Part shown: one piece after another, positions 12,101-23,298 of the stretch
How positions within the stretch are numbered: position 1 is the stretch's first letter
Layout of the letters: every line of letters begins with the position of its first letter
NCBI RefSeq assembly: GCF_032191515.1
Contig: NC_091394.1
Coordinates: 37,600,501 to 37,664,500, forward strand
Direction: 5' to 3'
Source: Phaenicophaeus curvirostris
Lineage: Eukaryota; Chordata; Aves; Cuculiformes; Cuculidae
Length of the DNA: 64,000 nt
Notes under the pieces: generated by a model
What the model was told of the DNA's origin: nothing
Seen by the model: the letters and a program-made list of their open reading frames with translations, nothing else
Database searches by the model: none
Made by a program: the position numbers and the translations under genes

Positions 12101-15100
12101 AGCAATCTTGTTGCATGAACAAAACAGGACAACCAGTTCACTTAACTAAATTTGGTTTTACCCCACCCAGCCTTGTCTCCCCAGTTTATACCTCCAAACC
12201 ATGTTCTCCTTGTGTGAACTTGCCTCATCATGTGCAACAAAGAGTACCAAAATAACATGTGTCATCAAGAAAAAAAAAATCACTGTTACTTAGCATTTTT
12301 GAAAAATGCTCATTTTGGTGTACTTTTTAATGTGTTCTTTTTCCTTTTAACTTGCAAAGTACCTGTAGCTGTGAAGCTTTATTTGCTGAGGTTTGGTTTG
12401 CTGGGGGCTTCACTCAGCAGTTGCAGTGGGGGGGAGGTTCATCCTCCACCTGTTTGGTGTGCCAGCTCCAAGCCAAGAGTACCCTTAGCACTGTGGAATG
12501 GTGATGGGTATGTTCAGTGACTGAACTGCAGCACAGGTCTGAAAAAAGGCACCATGGACAGAAAAAAAAAAAAAAAAAAAAAGAGAGTGGAAAGGCTATC
12601 CAGCTGCTCACACAATGCAAGAGAAGGCTTTGGCTGCTGTTCAAAGCCACTCGGAGTGAGTGTTTCAATTTAATTCTAGATTAAAAGCAGCCAGTGTTGT
12701 ATAGCATAGGGAAAAGATTATGTATTAATGCTTTTTCCCCCTGACATAATCCTAATGATCGCACTAAAATAAATAAAAGTTAAGCCTTCTTCCTCTTCCC
12801 TCCATTGCTATATTATGCTGTGGCAAGCAGCCAGGGTTTTGTAGGTGAAAAGAAGACAGGAGAGGTCCCAAAACTGCCAGACTAGGAGGGGGACCGTGCA
12901 CTGCTGAGCACTGCTTCAACCTTCTCCCTCCTCCTTTGCCTTGATGCCCTTTGCTGCAGGCTGCTGTTGAGAAGTAAGGAAGAAAGAACCCCTTTAGCAA
13001 AAAGACTGATTAAAATTGAAGTTTCTAACAGGAGGAATTGGAGGGCTGTGAGATGGTGACTTACTAACAAGCATATGATTGGACATGTCTGATCACTCCT
13101 GCAGGAGCCCTGGTGTTTGCTTCTGCAGGAGCGGATGAGTGGTACTGTGCTGCGCTTTCACTGGAAATCATCAGTCTTCTCAAAAGCTGGTGGTGACAAA
13201 TGATAGCTGTCAGGATGCCATGTGGTCGTGCTTCTGTGGGCCGGAGTTAGTTTCCCAGTTTGGTGGAGGGGCAACGAGATGTGGGTGCTGCAGCTATGGA
13301 GCTGTGCCTGGCCCCCGCTAGCCTGGCAGGAGGGCAGGGACCCCTCATTTAGCTTATCTAGTACCCAAAAAGAACTGAAATCACCCACATGGTGCAGATT
13401 CATGCTCCAGGTGTGATGCCATTTAGGATATGGAAGTCAAGAGAAGCAAAGTCAGAGACTAGATACCCCAGTGCTGTGTTTTAAAACTTGCCGAGCATTT
13501 GGCTGTAGTTCCTTGGCATGTGTCTAGTATCCCACATTCCCATGGTTCCCATCCAATATCCTGAGCTTCTGTCCTGATGGCTGGGTAGGAACAGCTCAGC
13601 ACGGGGCACCTGGTCAGGCTGGGTGGTCCCTGCTGACAGGGCAGAGTACTTGCTGGTGTGCCCGATGTGAGGGATGGTCCTCTCTGCTCTGGCAACACCA
13701 GTGCTGCTTCTGTCAGGGAATTCTCAACTGCTCTGAAGCTGGAACTCCCGGATATCAATGTGCAAGCATGAGCTTCCAATACTACCCCGTAAGTCACAAG
13801 TTTTCACTCTTTTGGGTGATCTTCATTATTTGGTCATTCATTTTGTGCCTGCCAGTCAAGAGACCAGCTACCAGCTTTGGAGACAGCAGCATCTAAATAA
13901 ATATCTCCCTCTGGTTAGAAGCACTTTCTTTAGGACAACCTGCCTGTCAAGCCTGAACACTAGGGCAAATCCTGCAAAGAAACCCACCCATTCTTTGTCA
14001 AACATTTGGGAAGAAATGTCCAACTGTGCAGCTCTCTTTGGAGGATATGGACCTTAAAATAGAAACTCCATCCCAGAAAACTTAATGAGGATTCATAAGA
14101 CCTGGTTATATATTTAGAAAATCTAGTGAACTTGCCTTCAGCCTGAAACAAAGAGATAACATATAAAACCCAGAAAATTTCTGCAGCTTGTCCTAGAATG
14201 AGAAAGCAAGGGCCAAAATGGTACGAGAGAGGAAAAACTCTTGTATCGCAGATGAGGCTATTCTTGGCAGGCCTGCGTATTGATGGCTCTGCTTTCTGTC
14301 ACACAGGACTATCTGTGATGTGCTTTTGATTAAAGCTCAGTAAGCATTTATACACAGAGTCCTACAAGTGTATTCCTGAGGCTGGAGAGCCTCTGTTGTT
14401 GTTGAGTGAAATATTTAGCAGAATCAGCCTAATCAAGATTCTAAATTCCCGGGGCAGCATCCAAAGAAACCTGCCCACAGTTGGGTGATGAGGTGTGGGA
14501 AGGTGACTGCTTCGGCTGAGAATGAGGATATGGCAGATGCTAATTCTGACAGCAGAGAAATGGACACACACAAATAGATTAGTTTGGTGGCCAGAGGCGG
14601 GGCGGGGTGGGGAATAAACCATGTCCCTTCCTTCCTGCCCACCCTATCTTTAATTTAAGGCTTATGGATTGATTACCATTTATTACGGTAAGTCCATATG
14701 TGTACATATCCAACGGTAGGATTAGATTCCTGCTCCTTTGTTATTTGAAGTCAATCGCAGTTCATTAAATCTCCCTCATCAGTTCCACCACCTGCTCCTC
14801 TTCCTTCCCTGACCCAAAGTTGCATGCCCATTTACCCTCTTCCCTTTGTTTCCTGTTTGTTTCTTTTTTTAATTACATCTCTTGATCTTTTCTCCATCAA
14901 TTATTTTGAGGAGAGAATTGGTCAGGAAACATCAATGCAAATGAAATTGTGGTTATTGAATAGAAACAAAGAAATGTTTGGGGGATCTTTGTTTTTCATT
15001 TTCTTAATGGCTCTGGATTTGTGCTTGAGATCCCAGCATACACTTTTCCCAAGGTGTGAAGCAGCACAGGAACAAGGTCTATCTTTCCATACTCACCTAT

Positions 15101-18100
15101 GCAAATGTTTAGTGAAAGATACAATAGGCTCCTCCAGGGTTTGCTGGAAGTTTTCATCTCCTCCTTCTAACTGACAGATCTCACATTTGGCCATGTCAAA
15201 CCATGGCAGCAGGCATGTGGAAAACCCAGGACCCTCTGCAAATTCAGCATAGATGACGACCAAGTTCTTCTCTTAACTTTGTGTGCACATTCAGGCAGCT
15301 GGATTGTAGGTCAGTGCTGTTTGCAGGACAGCTTCGCACTCAGTTCTAGCTGAGTGAAGTAGCTAGAGGAATTTAATCAACAGGGTTTATGATTAATAGG
15401 TATTGCAGTCTCTTCTTGGGACCTCAGCCAAGGTGAAGGCAGTGCTGGGCTAGACCTGTGCCAAGGTGGGCTCAGCAATCCTGCCACAGGTTGTACTGCA
15501 ATGGGTTAGCAGTGTTTATGGGCTCTGCTGTTGAGGCCCAGGGGGATGGGAGTAGCCAGTAACAGCTGAGGAAAGGAGTGGTAACGCATTAAAGGCATTT
15601 GAGCATTCGTCTGACCAGACCCCTGAACCTCTTTTGGAAAACAATGTTTAAAAACACACTGCTTTTTCACTCAGGTGAGGAGGCAAGTCTTGATCTTGCT
15701 GCACGGAGCACCCTCTGTTGTGCTAGTGTTTGGGGAGCAGTGCAAAAAGAAAAGCAGGCAGAGAAGAAGATTTTTTTTCTTCTGTCAGAAGACAAGCCTC
15801 AAAACAGTGTTTGACCAAGTTCTAAAGTTTAACCAGCTGTTTGGCAGGCCTAGACTCATCTCTGGTTTTTTTTCCCTTGGCTTGCTAGAAATACTCTTTC
15901 TCACACCCGACTCCTTGCTTTGCAATTGTCTGTGCTGCCTATTTTTAATAGAACAACATGCACACATATGGCTTTAAATGTTGTTTAATCTTTAAATGGA
16001 AAAATAACCGCAGAACCCAGGTGGCAATTTTCAAGTTTTATGCCCATTCACTGGGGTCAAGATGTAAAGAAATCCATATGTTCATAGGTACATATGGTCA
16101 AGTAAGCCTTGTGTCTCACTTAACTACTTGCTTCTGTTTCTCTTAAGAGCTGCCCTTGACTTGTCAAAGGGCTATAACACATCCATGTGCTGAGGTCACT
16201 GTAGTGTCTTGATCTGTGTGTTTTTATCACGTTTAAAAAGGTTTTTTTAGAACTTCATCCTGCATTGTGGTCCCAGAAGCGTTAATGTTATTTGAGGTAT
16301 TTCAGTTGCTGGCAGAGCTTAACCTAGGCAGCATGGAGCATGGTCAGGTGGCTCCTAAATCGACATAAGTCTAGTGATTGAGTTCATTTTGGACAAGTAG
16401 TTATTGACTTGGACACTTCAGCTGATTTTCGTTCAAAACTTATCAACTTGCACATGGCTGGGAAGCCAGGAAAGAGTCTGTTTTCCAGAGGCCTTGGTGT
16501 GTATTGTCCTTCCACAATGCATCATGTGGGATCCGCTTTACCCTGTTATTTCAGTGTACTTGATTTTGTCCCTGACAGGAACTTGCAGCAGCATGTCAGG
16601 TCAAGGGAAGCAGGCTTGAAGCCCAAGCGTGCACTCCATCAGGAGGGGAGGGAAGGAGAGGAAAGCACAGATCTGACAGTGTGCTTTTCGATACTGACCA
16701 AAATATGAAGATGGGCAAGCTAGAAGGTGACTGGTAGACTCAGCTTTTTCTAAAAAGATCCTGGAAGAGTAGTTGATGATGGAGGAGGAGAGATCAGCTG
16801 TGCTACACTGACGAATCTCCAAAGGACCATCTCTTTTCTGTGCTTAGCTTCTGGGGTAGGGTAATCCTCCCTTACTGTATTGCCAGCAAGTCAGGATTGT
16901 TGGATCAGATAATTTATAAGTGACTTTTTGTTCTTTTCTGATTCAGTCTGGGTCTTGAAACACATTTGTGATTGCTGTCACGAGCAGATTTGGGTTGGTC
17001 TTGTTTTCAAAGCACTCCTCTGGGGTGCAACAGCATATCGCTGTAAAGGGTGCAGCAGCTGAAAGATAATGGGATTAGCTTGTGGAGCAACCCGGGCTGA
17101 GCAAACAGGACTGGGAGAGGCCTTTGTATCCCTGCCCAGGCACTAAAGCTCTTCTGCATTTTGTGTTCTGGAAAGGGCTTCACCTCATGTCATGGCTTAT
17201 GATTTACTGATACTAGAAGTTACTAGTCCAGCAGAGCTGTCTTCCTCCTGCTTGGGCAGTGCTGTCATCAGGTTTAATGCTTCCCAAACACAGATTAGGT
17301 GCAACTGTATGATATCTTGGTTTTCATACGGAGTTAATAACTTAGTAGGCTCTAATTTAAAAGGCCTGTTTGTTTCCAGAAACTCATATTTGGTTCCCTG
17401 TTGCCCTAAAAACAGGAGAGAGGCTTTCTCAGGGGTCTAAGAGGTAGTAAAGTAATAAGGGAGTGTGCATAAAATGACTAGAAAGTCACTGGCTGTGTTC
17501 AGAGCCTTCCTGCATTCCCTGCTGGGGGAAAATGAGAAAAATGTCTTCATTCAATTGCAGAAGCACTATGAAGTGACATGAGTTTTTATTTAGGGATTTG
17601 CAGTGGCCCAGATGCCCTCTCTGTTTGTCTGTGCTTTGGTTCTGGAAAAGGGATGGATGCAATGGTTTAAAAATACTTATTTTGAATAAATCCAAATCTG
17701 AAACTCAGATCCAAAGATGTACCTGTGTCTTTTCCTTCCTGCTTGGCTGTTTTGGGATGTTCTGTGTGAGCAGCAATGGGTTTCACAAGATGCCAGTACT
17801 GCAACATACCTGGGACAAGTCTGCCCTAGATATGAATCAAAACTTGAAAAGCTGGTTTTATGATGGGTCAGCCCCAAACCACGCTTGGCAACAAAGATCT
17901 TCAGCTCCCAATCTAGCTTTGGGTCAGGCTCACCTCTTGCAGGAGCAGAGTAAAACATCCCCGTGAACATGAGGTGTGTCGGGTGAGTGGGGAACAGGAT
18001 GTGCACAGCCTGTAAGACACTGACGTGTGAGTATTTGCATGCATATCAGTTTGAAGTAATCATATGACTGTGACATATTTTGCAGGTAACATTATTAAAA

Positions 18101-19168
18101 GATACAACGTTTGGGCAATCCCCCTCATGCCTGAAATGCACCAGTTTTTAAAGTGAGTCATGAATTCTTGAAAAAAATCCCCCCCTTCAAGCCCTTAATC
18201 AGCCTCAGGAAACCACACTAAGATGCAGACTGGCAAGAAAGAAATATGTCTTTTGGCCTGTGACAAAACACAAACTCATATTTCTTTCCATCCTCAGCCA
18301 AACATTACTGCTACAACAGTGTTCATTTAGTTTCCTTAAATCCTAGGTAAAGATTTCGAGGTACAAAATAAATGTGAAGAAGTTTTAAGGGTTGGTGGGG
18401 TTTTTTTTCCGTTATTAATTCCATCAAAATCCCAAAAGAAGACTACAGAAGGTGAAAAAAAATTACTTTTGTAGCAGTAGGAACTCGCCTGCTTTGGGTG
18501 CATGAATTGAGGCATTGAACATAATGAGATTATTCATGTGCATAAAGGTTGACGGATCAGACCCTGTCTTTGTAAAATATTTAATTACATACCATCAGAA
18601 TCATGTCAGCTATGAAAAAGCAATAAAAATACTAAAGTGTGTCAGTGAGCAGTAGTAGTGTCTGTAGAGATATAAATCCATTAAGCCTTTATGTATATCT
18701 CAAATACACCGAAGGCAGCTAGTCTATGCTGGTTAATAATTTGCAAGCACTACACCAACATCATGGTGCACTTTCAAGAAATTATTATGCCTGTTTTGCC
18801 AATTAGTACTCAAATTACCCCACATGATACATTACTCCATGCTTTGGGTGGGGAAGGGGAGCCACAGGCCTGTTGTCTGCTACTCATTTCTCCAGTTGAT
18901 GCTCAGGTGTTGTCTCCCTTGCTATGAAGGTGAAGGTTTTATTGCTTTATTTTGATTGATTGGTAAGAAGCAGAAACAATCCCGATCGTAAAAACATAAC
19001 CAAGGCAATGCACTTCAGTTTGACCATGAAGTCACACACATGACAAAGGAAAAGCATGTTGTCTGCGTAATGCTTCTACTTGGGAATAGTTAGTGGTAGG
19101 GTAAAACTAGAGCTTTTCCAGAATACAGACTGAAATGACATAGGTTTTGTCAGTTTTTGTACTGGCAG
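9166..19168. other. Unique noncoding sequence, about 10 kb
   Basis: I find no supported gene or clear interspersed repeat. Simple tracts include T9 near 10130, T-rich stretches at 11600-11640, and an A21 run at 12562-12582. Around 14727-14760 the words 'CCTGCTCC...TTGAAGTCAAT' resemble an ancient amniote repeat, too briefly to annotate. Open frames of 60-116 codons occur on both strands without family resemblance. The stretch fits intron or intergenic DNA. Confidence 0.5.
12562..12582 (+). repeat. Poly(A) tract, 21 A
   Basis: An uninterrupted run of 21 A preceded by GACAG and followed by GAGAGTGG. No gene-like sequence or polyadenylation signal is recognisable just upstream, so I treat it as a simple repeat and not the tail of a processed pseudogene. 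Confidence 0.85.
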
Positions 19169-19322
19169 GCAAAGGTGAAAGTAAGAGTCAAGCCGAAAGC
19201 AAGCAGGGCATCCTCGTCCCACATGCTCTCGGGGAGTAATCACGGCTCTCGAGGGGGTTGCGTCAGTGTTTGGTACAACGCTTTCCGGAGTTGCATCAGC
19301 TTGTACTTACTTTGTGTTGTTG
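19169..19322 (+). other. Candidate exon or CpG-enriched conserved element (unidentified)
   Basis: The 154-base segment is bounded by a good acceptor (TTTTTGTACTGGCAG, ending 19168) and a good donor (GTAAGA at 19323). One plus-strand frame is open throughout, 51 codons plus one base, including NHGSRGGCV and WYNAFRS; the other two frames are closed. It contains about eight CpG dinucleotides in 154 bases, while only about three occur in the 300 bases upstream. I recognise no protein family. It could be a coding exon, an exon of a noncoding RNA, or a regulatory element containing a CRE-like TGCGTCA. Chance remains possible. Confidence 0.3.
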
Positions 19323-20889
19323 GTAAGAGACGGGTGTATTAATAACTGGCTCTGTGGGGAAGGCCAGGCAACCCACACTGGAAAGCAGAAACTGAGATAG
19401 GAAATACCCACAACATCTTGGAACAAATGTAAATCGTGCGCTTACTCACCCTCCTGTAGCTGGCTCTGCCAGTGTGGGTGGGGTGGAGAGGGTGTGGAGC
19501 AGGTTGTGATTTTACTTGAGGTTTGTAAATATAGAGTTAATAGGAGGAGGTAGGTAGAACAGTGCTTCCTGCGCTTGAATAGTGATACTGCACACAAGTG
19601 AAGCTGTCAATCAGAGACCAAGATCAACTTGCATTTCCACAGCAGATTTGTCTTGTGCTGCTCTTCTGTATAACCCATGTTTAGGCTCCGTGCAATTTGT
19701 TGAAAGCAAAATGTGATTTTCTATGCATGTGTGCACAAACATGTTGCACTTCAAGTTCTTTATTTGAATCTTTGTTCAGTACACCATGCTGGCCTTCAAT
19801 TGCTTTGCTGATCTTTCTTTCTTTCTTTTTTTTTTTACTTCTTCTTCCTTTTTTTCCCCCTTCAGCTGAGTGACTGTAATCTGTATCTAGTACATGCTGT
19901 AAATAACATAGATTATATTTGGTGGGCAGCAGGGTGCAGAACTCAAGAGGAATTTCAAGAACCGGCAAAAGTGCCATGGTTGGCCTCGTAGCTCTTAGGT
20001 TGTATCATCTTCTCCTTCTCCCCCTTCCCCTCCCCCAAGATTTCCTGATGGCTGCTTTTAGATGGATTTTTATCAGGGGGAAAAAGCACTGATGCAAAGT
20101 GGATGACAGCAGATGTGCTCCCTTAACAGGGTCTTTCACTGAATGGCTCTGCTAATCACTATGTTTTGCTCTGTAGGACTTTTTATTCATTTAACAGGTT
20201 TATTTCCAGATTACATATTTGTTTTTATAGTGTTTCCTCATAAATACAGGCACTGTAGAAAGAGCAGGCCCCACCATATTTCATGCAGTATTTGTTTATA
20301 GTAAGTGGGCCTCACTGAACCTGCATATACAATAAATACCCTTTCAGGATTCCTAGGCAGGAGTGGAGGGAACAGATGGCAAAACAGACCCAGGATTCCC
20401 ATTTACAAGGGGATCTTCAAATAACACAGGAGGAATGATAGCCATTAAAAAGCCTGCCTTCCTTTATTTTTGGCCATAAAAATTGGATACATTAGTTGCT
20501 TTTATTACTGTTTCTGGGGTTTTTTTATTCCTCTTCTACATTCTGTAACAGGCTTTCAAAGACTTGAAGTAAATCAAGGTGCAGGCACCTCCTTTGTCAA
20601 TGTCATCCCTTTGATCCATCTATTCCCCGACACTTCTTCGTAGCAAGTCAGGGGTAAGATCTAACTAGACAAGAATCAAACATATGTCTCAGGCTCATGG
20701 TCTCTGAGAGAAGCTTGAAAGGCAAACCTGGGACCAGTGGGAAATGTTGTGAACAGCTGCTAAAGTTCACATCCAGGTTGCAGGGTTGTGCCTTGTGGAT
20801 ACCAGAGGGTTGGGAGAAACACCTTGCACTGGAGATCTCTCTCTTGTCTGTTGATGAGAGAGACTAATTTTTGTTTTGTTTTGCTTTTA
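19323..20889. other. Unique noncoding sequence with a pyrimidine tract
   Basis: No gene is supported. A plus-strand pyrimidine-rich tract at 19811-19865 starts with TTTC repeats and ends before CAG, resembling a 3' splice site. No convincing exon follows it. Confidence 0.5.
19811..19865. repeat. TTTC/T-rich pyrimidine simple repeat
   Basis: Starts as (TTTC)n, becomes T11 and then TTC units and T7C5. It is a low-complexity polypyrimidine tract. Confidence 0.85.
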
Positions 20890-23218
20890 AGTATCAAGAG
20901 AGAGAAAAAGAGGAGGCTGGTCTCCCTTGGAGACGTGGGTACCTGGAGTGTGTGGAAGACAACTTCCTCACACAACTGGTGAGTGAGCCGACAAGAGAAG
21001 GCACCCTCCTGGACCTGCTGTTTGTCAACAGAGAAGACCTTGTGCGGGATGAGATGGTTGGAGGACGCCTGGGACAAAGCGATCACGAGATGATAGGTTT
21101 TTCAGTTCTAGGTGAGGTGAAGATGGTGGTTAGCAGGACAGTCGCATTAAACTTCCAGAGGGCAGACTTTGGACTGTTCAGAAGGCTGGTTGGAAAAGTC
21201 TAATGGGAGACAGTCCTTAAGGGCAAGGGAGCCCACGAGGGCTGGAAGCTCCTTAAAAAGGAAATCCTGGCAGCTCAAGAGCAAGCTGTCCCCATGTTCT
21301 AGAAAAGGAGCCACCAGGGAAAAAGACAGCTTGGTTGAACAGGGAGATCTTGAGAGACATCAAAAAGAAAAAGAATGTCTATGAGCTTTGGAAGGAGGGA
21401 CAGGCACCTTGGGTGGACTACAGGGAGGAAGTGAGATCACGCAGAGAAAAAATCAGGAGGGCTAAGGCCCAACTAGAACTTAGATTGGCCAAATCTGTGA
21501 AAGATAATAAAAAATCTTTCTAAATACATTAACAATAAAAGGAGGACCAGGGAGAATATTCAGTCCTTATTGGATGCAGAAGGAACAACAGTGACAGGGG
21601 ATAAGGACAAGGCTGAGGTACTTAATGCCTTCTTTGCTTCAGTCTTTAATAGTAAGGAAAGTTGTTCCCTCTGTGTACACACTTAGGAGTTGGAGAAGCA
21701 GAACAAAGTTCTCATGATCTATGAGGAGGTGGTTAGAGCCTTGCTTGCCCAGCTAGACACCCACAAGTCGATGGGGCCGGATGGGATCCACCCAAGGGTA
21801 TTGAAGGAGCTGGCAGATGTGCTGGCCAAACCCCTTTCCATCATCTTCCAGCAGTCCTGGAAGACTGGGGAAGTTCCACTTGACTGGAGGCTGGCTGATG
21901 TTGTGCCCATCTACAAGAAGGGTCGGAGGGAGGATCCAGGGAACTACAGGCCTGTCAGTCTGACCTCAGTGCCAGGGAAAGTCATGGATCAGGTGATCTT
22001 GAGTGCTATCATGAAGCACATGCAAGAGAACCGGGTGATCAGGCCCAGTCAACACGGGTTCACAAAAGGCAGGTCCTGCCAAACTAACCTGATCACCTTC
22101 TATGACAAAGTGACTTGACAACTGGATGAGGGAAAGGCTGTGGATGTGGTCTTCCTGGACTTCAGTAAAGCCTTTGACACAGTTTCTCACAGCATTCTGC
22201 TTTGGAAACTGTCAGCCTCTGGCCTGGACAGGCGCACACTCTCCTGGGTGGAAAACTGGTTGGATGGTCGGGCCCAGAGAGTGGTGGTAAATGGAGTTAA
22301 CTCAAGCTGGAGGCCAGTTACAAGTGGTGTCCCCAGGGCTCAGTGCTGGGTCCAGCCCTGTTCAATGTCTTTATCAATGACCTGGATGAAGGCATTGAGT
22401 GCACCCTTAGCAAGTTTGCAGATGACACTAAACTGTGAGGAAGTGTGGATCTGATGGAGGGTGGGGAGGCGCTGCAAAGGGATCTGAACAGGCTGGACCA
22501 CTGGGCTGAGTCCAATGGGATGAGGTTTAACAAGGCCAAGTGCCGGGTCCTGCACTTGGGGCACAACAACCCTATGCAGTGCTACAGACTAGGGGAAGAC
22601 TGGCTAGAAAGCTGCCTGGAGGAGAAGGACCTGGGGGTGTTGGTTGACAGCCAATTGAACATGAGCCAGCAGTGTGCCCAGGGGGCCAAGAAGGCCAATG
22701 GCATCTTGGCTTGGATCAGAAATAGCGTGACCAGTAGGTCCAGGGAGGTTATTCTCCTTCTGTACTCAGCATTGGTGAGACCACTCCTTGAATCCTGCAT
22801 TCACTTCTGGGCCCCTCACCACAAGAAGGATGTTATGGCTCTGAGGCGAGTCCAGAGAAGAGCAACAAAGCTGGTGAAGGGGGTGGAGAACAGGCCTTAT
22901 GAGGAACGGCTGAGAGAGCTGGGGTTGTTTAGCCTGGAGAAGAGGAGGCTGAGGGGTTACCTTATTGCTCTCTACAACTACATGAAAGGAGGTTGTAGAG
23001 AGGAGGAAGCTGTCCTCTTCTCCCAAGTGACAGGGGACAGGACAAGAGGGAACAGCCTCAGGCTCCACCAGGGGCAGTTCAAGCTTGACATCAGAAGAAA
23101 ATTTTTCATGGAAAGGGTCATTGGGCACTGGAACAGGCTGCCCAGGGAGGTGGTTGATTCACCTTCCCTGGAGGTGTTTAAAAGATGGGTGGATGAGGTG
23201 CTAAGGGGCATGGTTTAG
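20890..23218 (+). pseudogene. Decayed CR1 ORF2 (endonuclease C-terminus, reverse transcriptase, C-terminal domain)
   Basis: In life this protein nicks target DNA and reverse-transcribes the element's RNA at the nick. The end of the APE-type endonuclease is visible with DLLFVNRE and the catalytic SDH motif at 21078-21086. Reverse-transcriptase landmarks follow: GPDG at 21774-21785, PIYKKGR from 21906, NYRP at 21942-21953, motif A LDFSKAFD with FSKAFD at 22161-22178, and the active-site FADD at 22415-22426. The last 257 codons (22445-23218) are open and include NKAKCRVLHLGH, VTGDRTRG and WNRLPREVV. Disruptions: in-frame stops near 21201, 21300, 21521, 22116 and 22436, and a probable one-base deletion in the C run at 22331-22334, just before the FADD segment, which shifts the frame. 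It is a dead reverse-transcriptase remnant. Confidence 0.9.
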
Positions 23219-23298
23219 TGATTGATAGGAATGTCTGGACTCGATGATCCAGTGGGATCACCTAGTGATTCTATGTGTGATTCTGTATGTGATTCTGG
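20890..23298 (+). mobile_element. CR1 LINE, longest copy in the window (about 2.4 kb), 5'-truncated
   Basis: This is the plus-strand counterpart of the copies at 8213 and 40752. It starts inside the ORF2 endonuclease, continues through reverse transcriptase and the C-terminal segment, and ends with the CR1 3' end just after the stop at 23216-23218. The last 33 bases are three 12-base tail units beginning TGATTCT (23266-23298) instead of the usual 8-base ATTCTATG. The exact left edge is uncertain by about 30 bases; I chose the point where the sequence begins to read as CR1. Full-length CR1 is about 4.5 kb, so ORF1 and most of the endonuclease are missing. The copy has several frameshifts and stops and cannot move by itself. 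Confidence 0.95.

Noticed and set aside
12350..12582. Possible processed pseudogene ending in the A21 run
   Set aside because: No gene-like sequence, polyadenylation signal or flanking duplication is visible upstream of the A run.
22318..23211. Minus-strand open frames inside the long CR1
   Set aside because: They are antisense shadows of the CR1 ORF2 reading frame on the plus strand.
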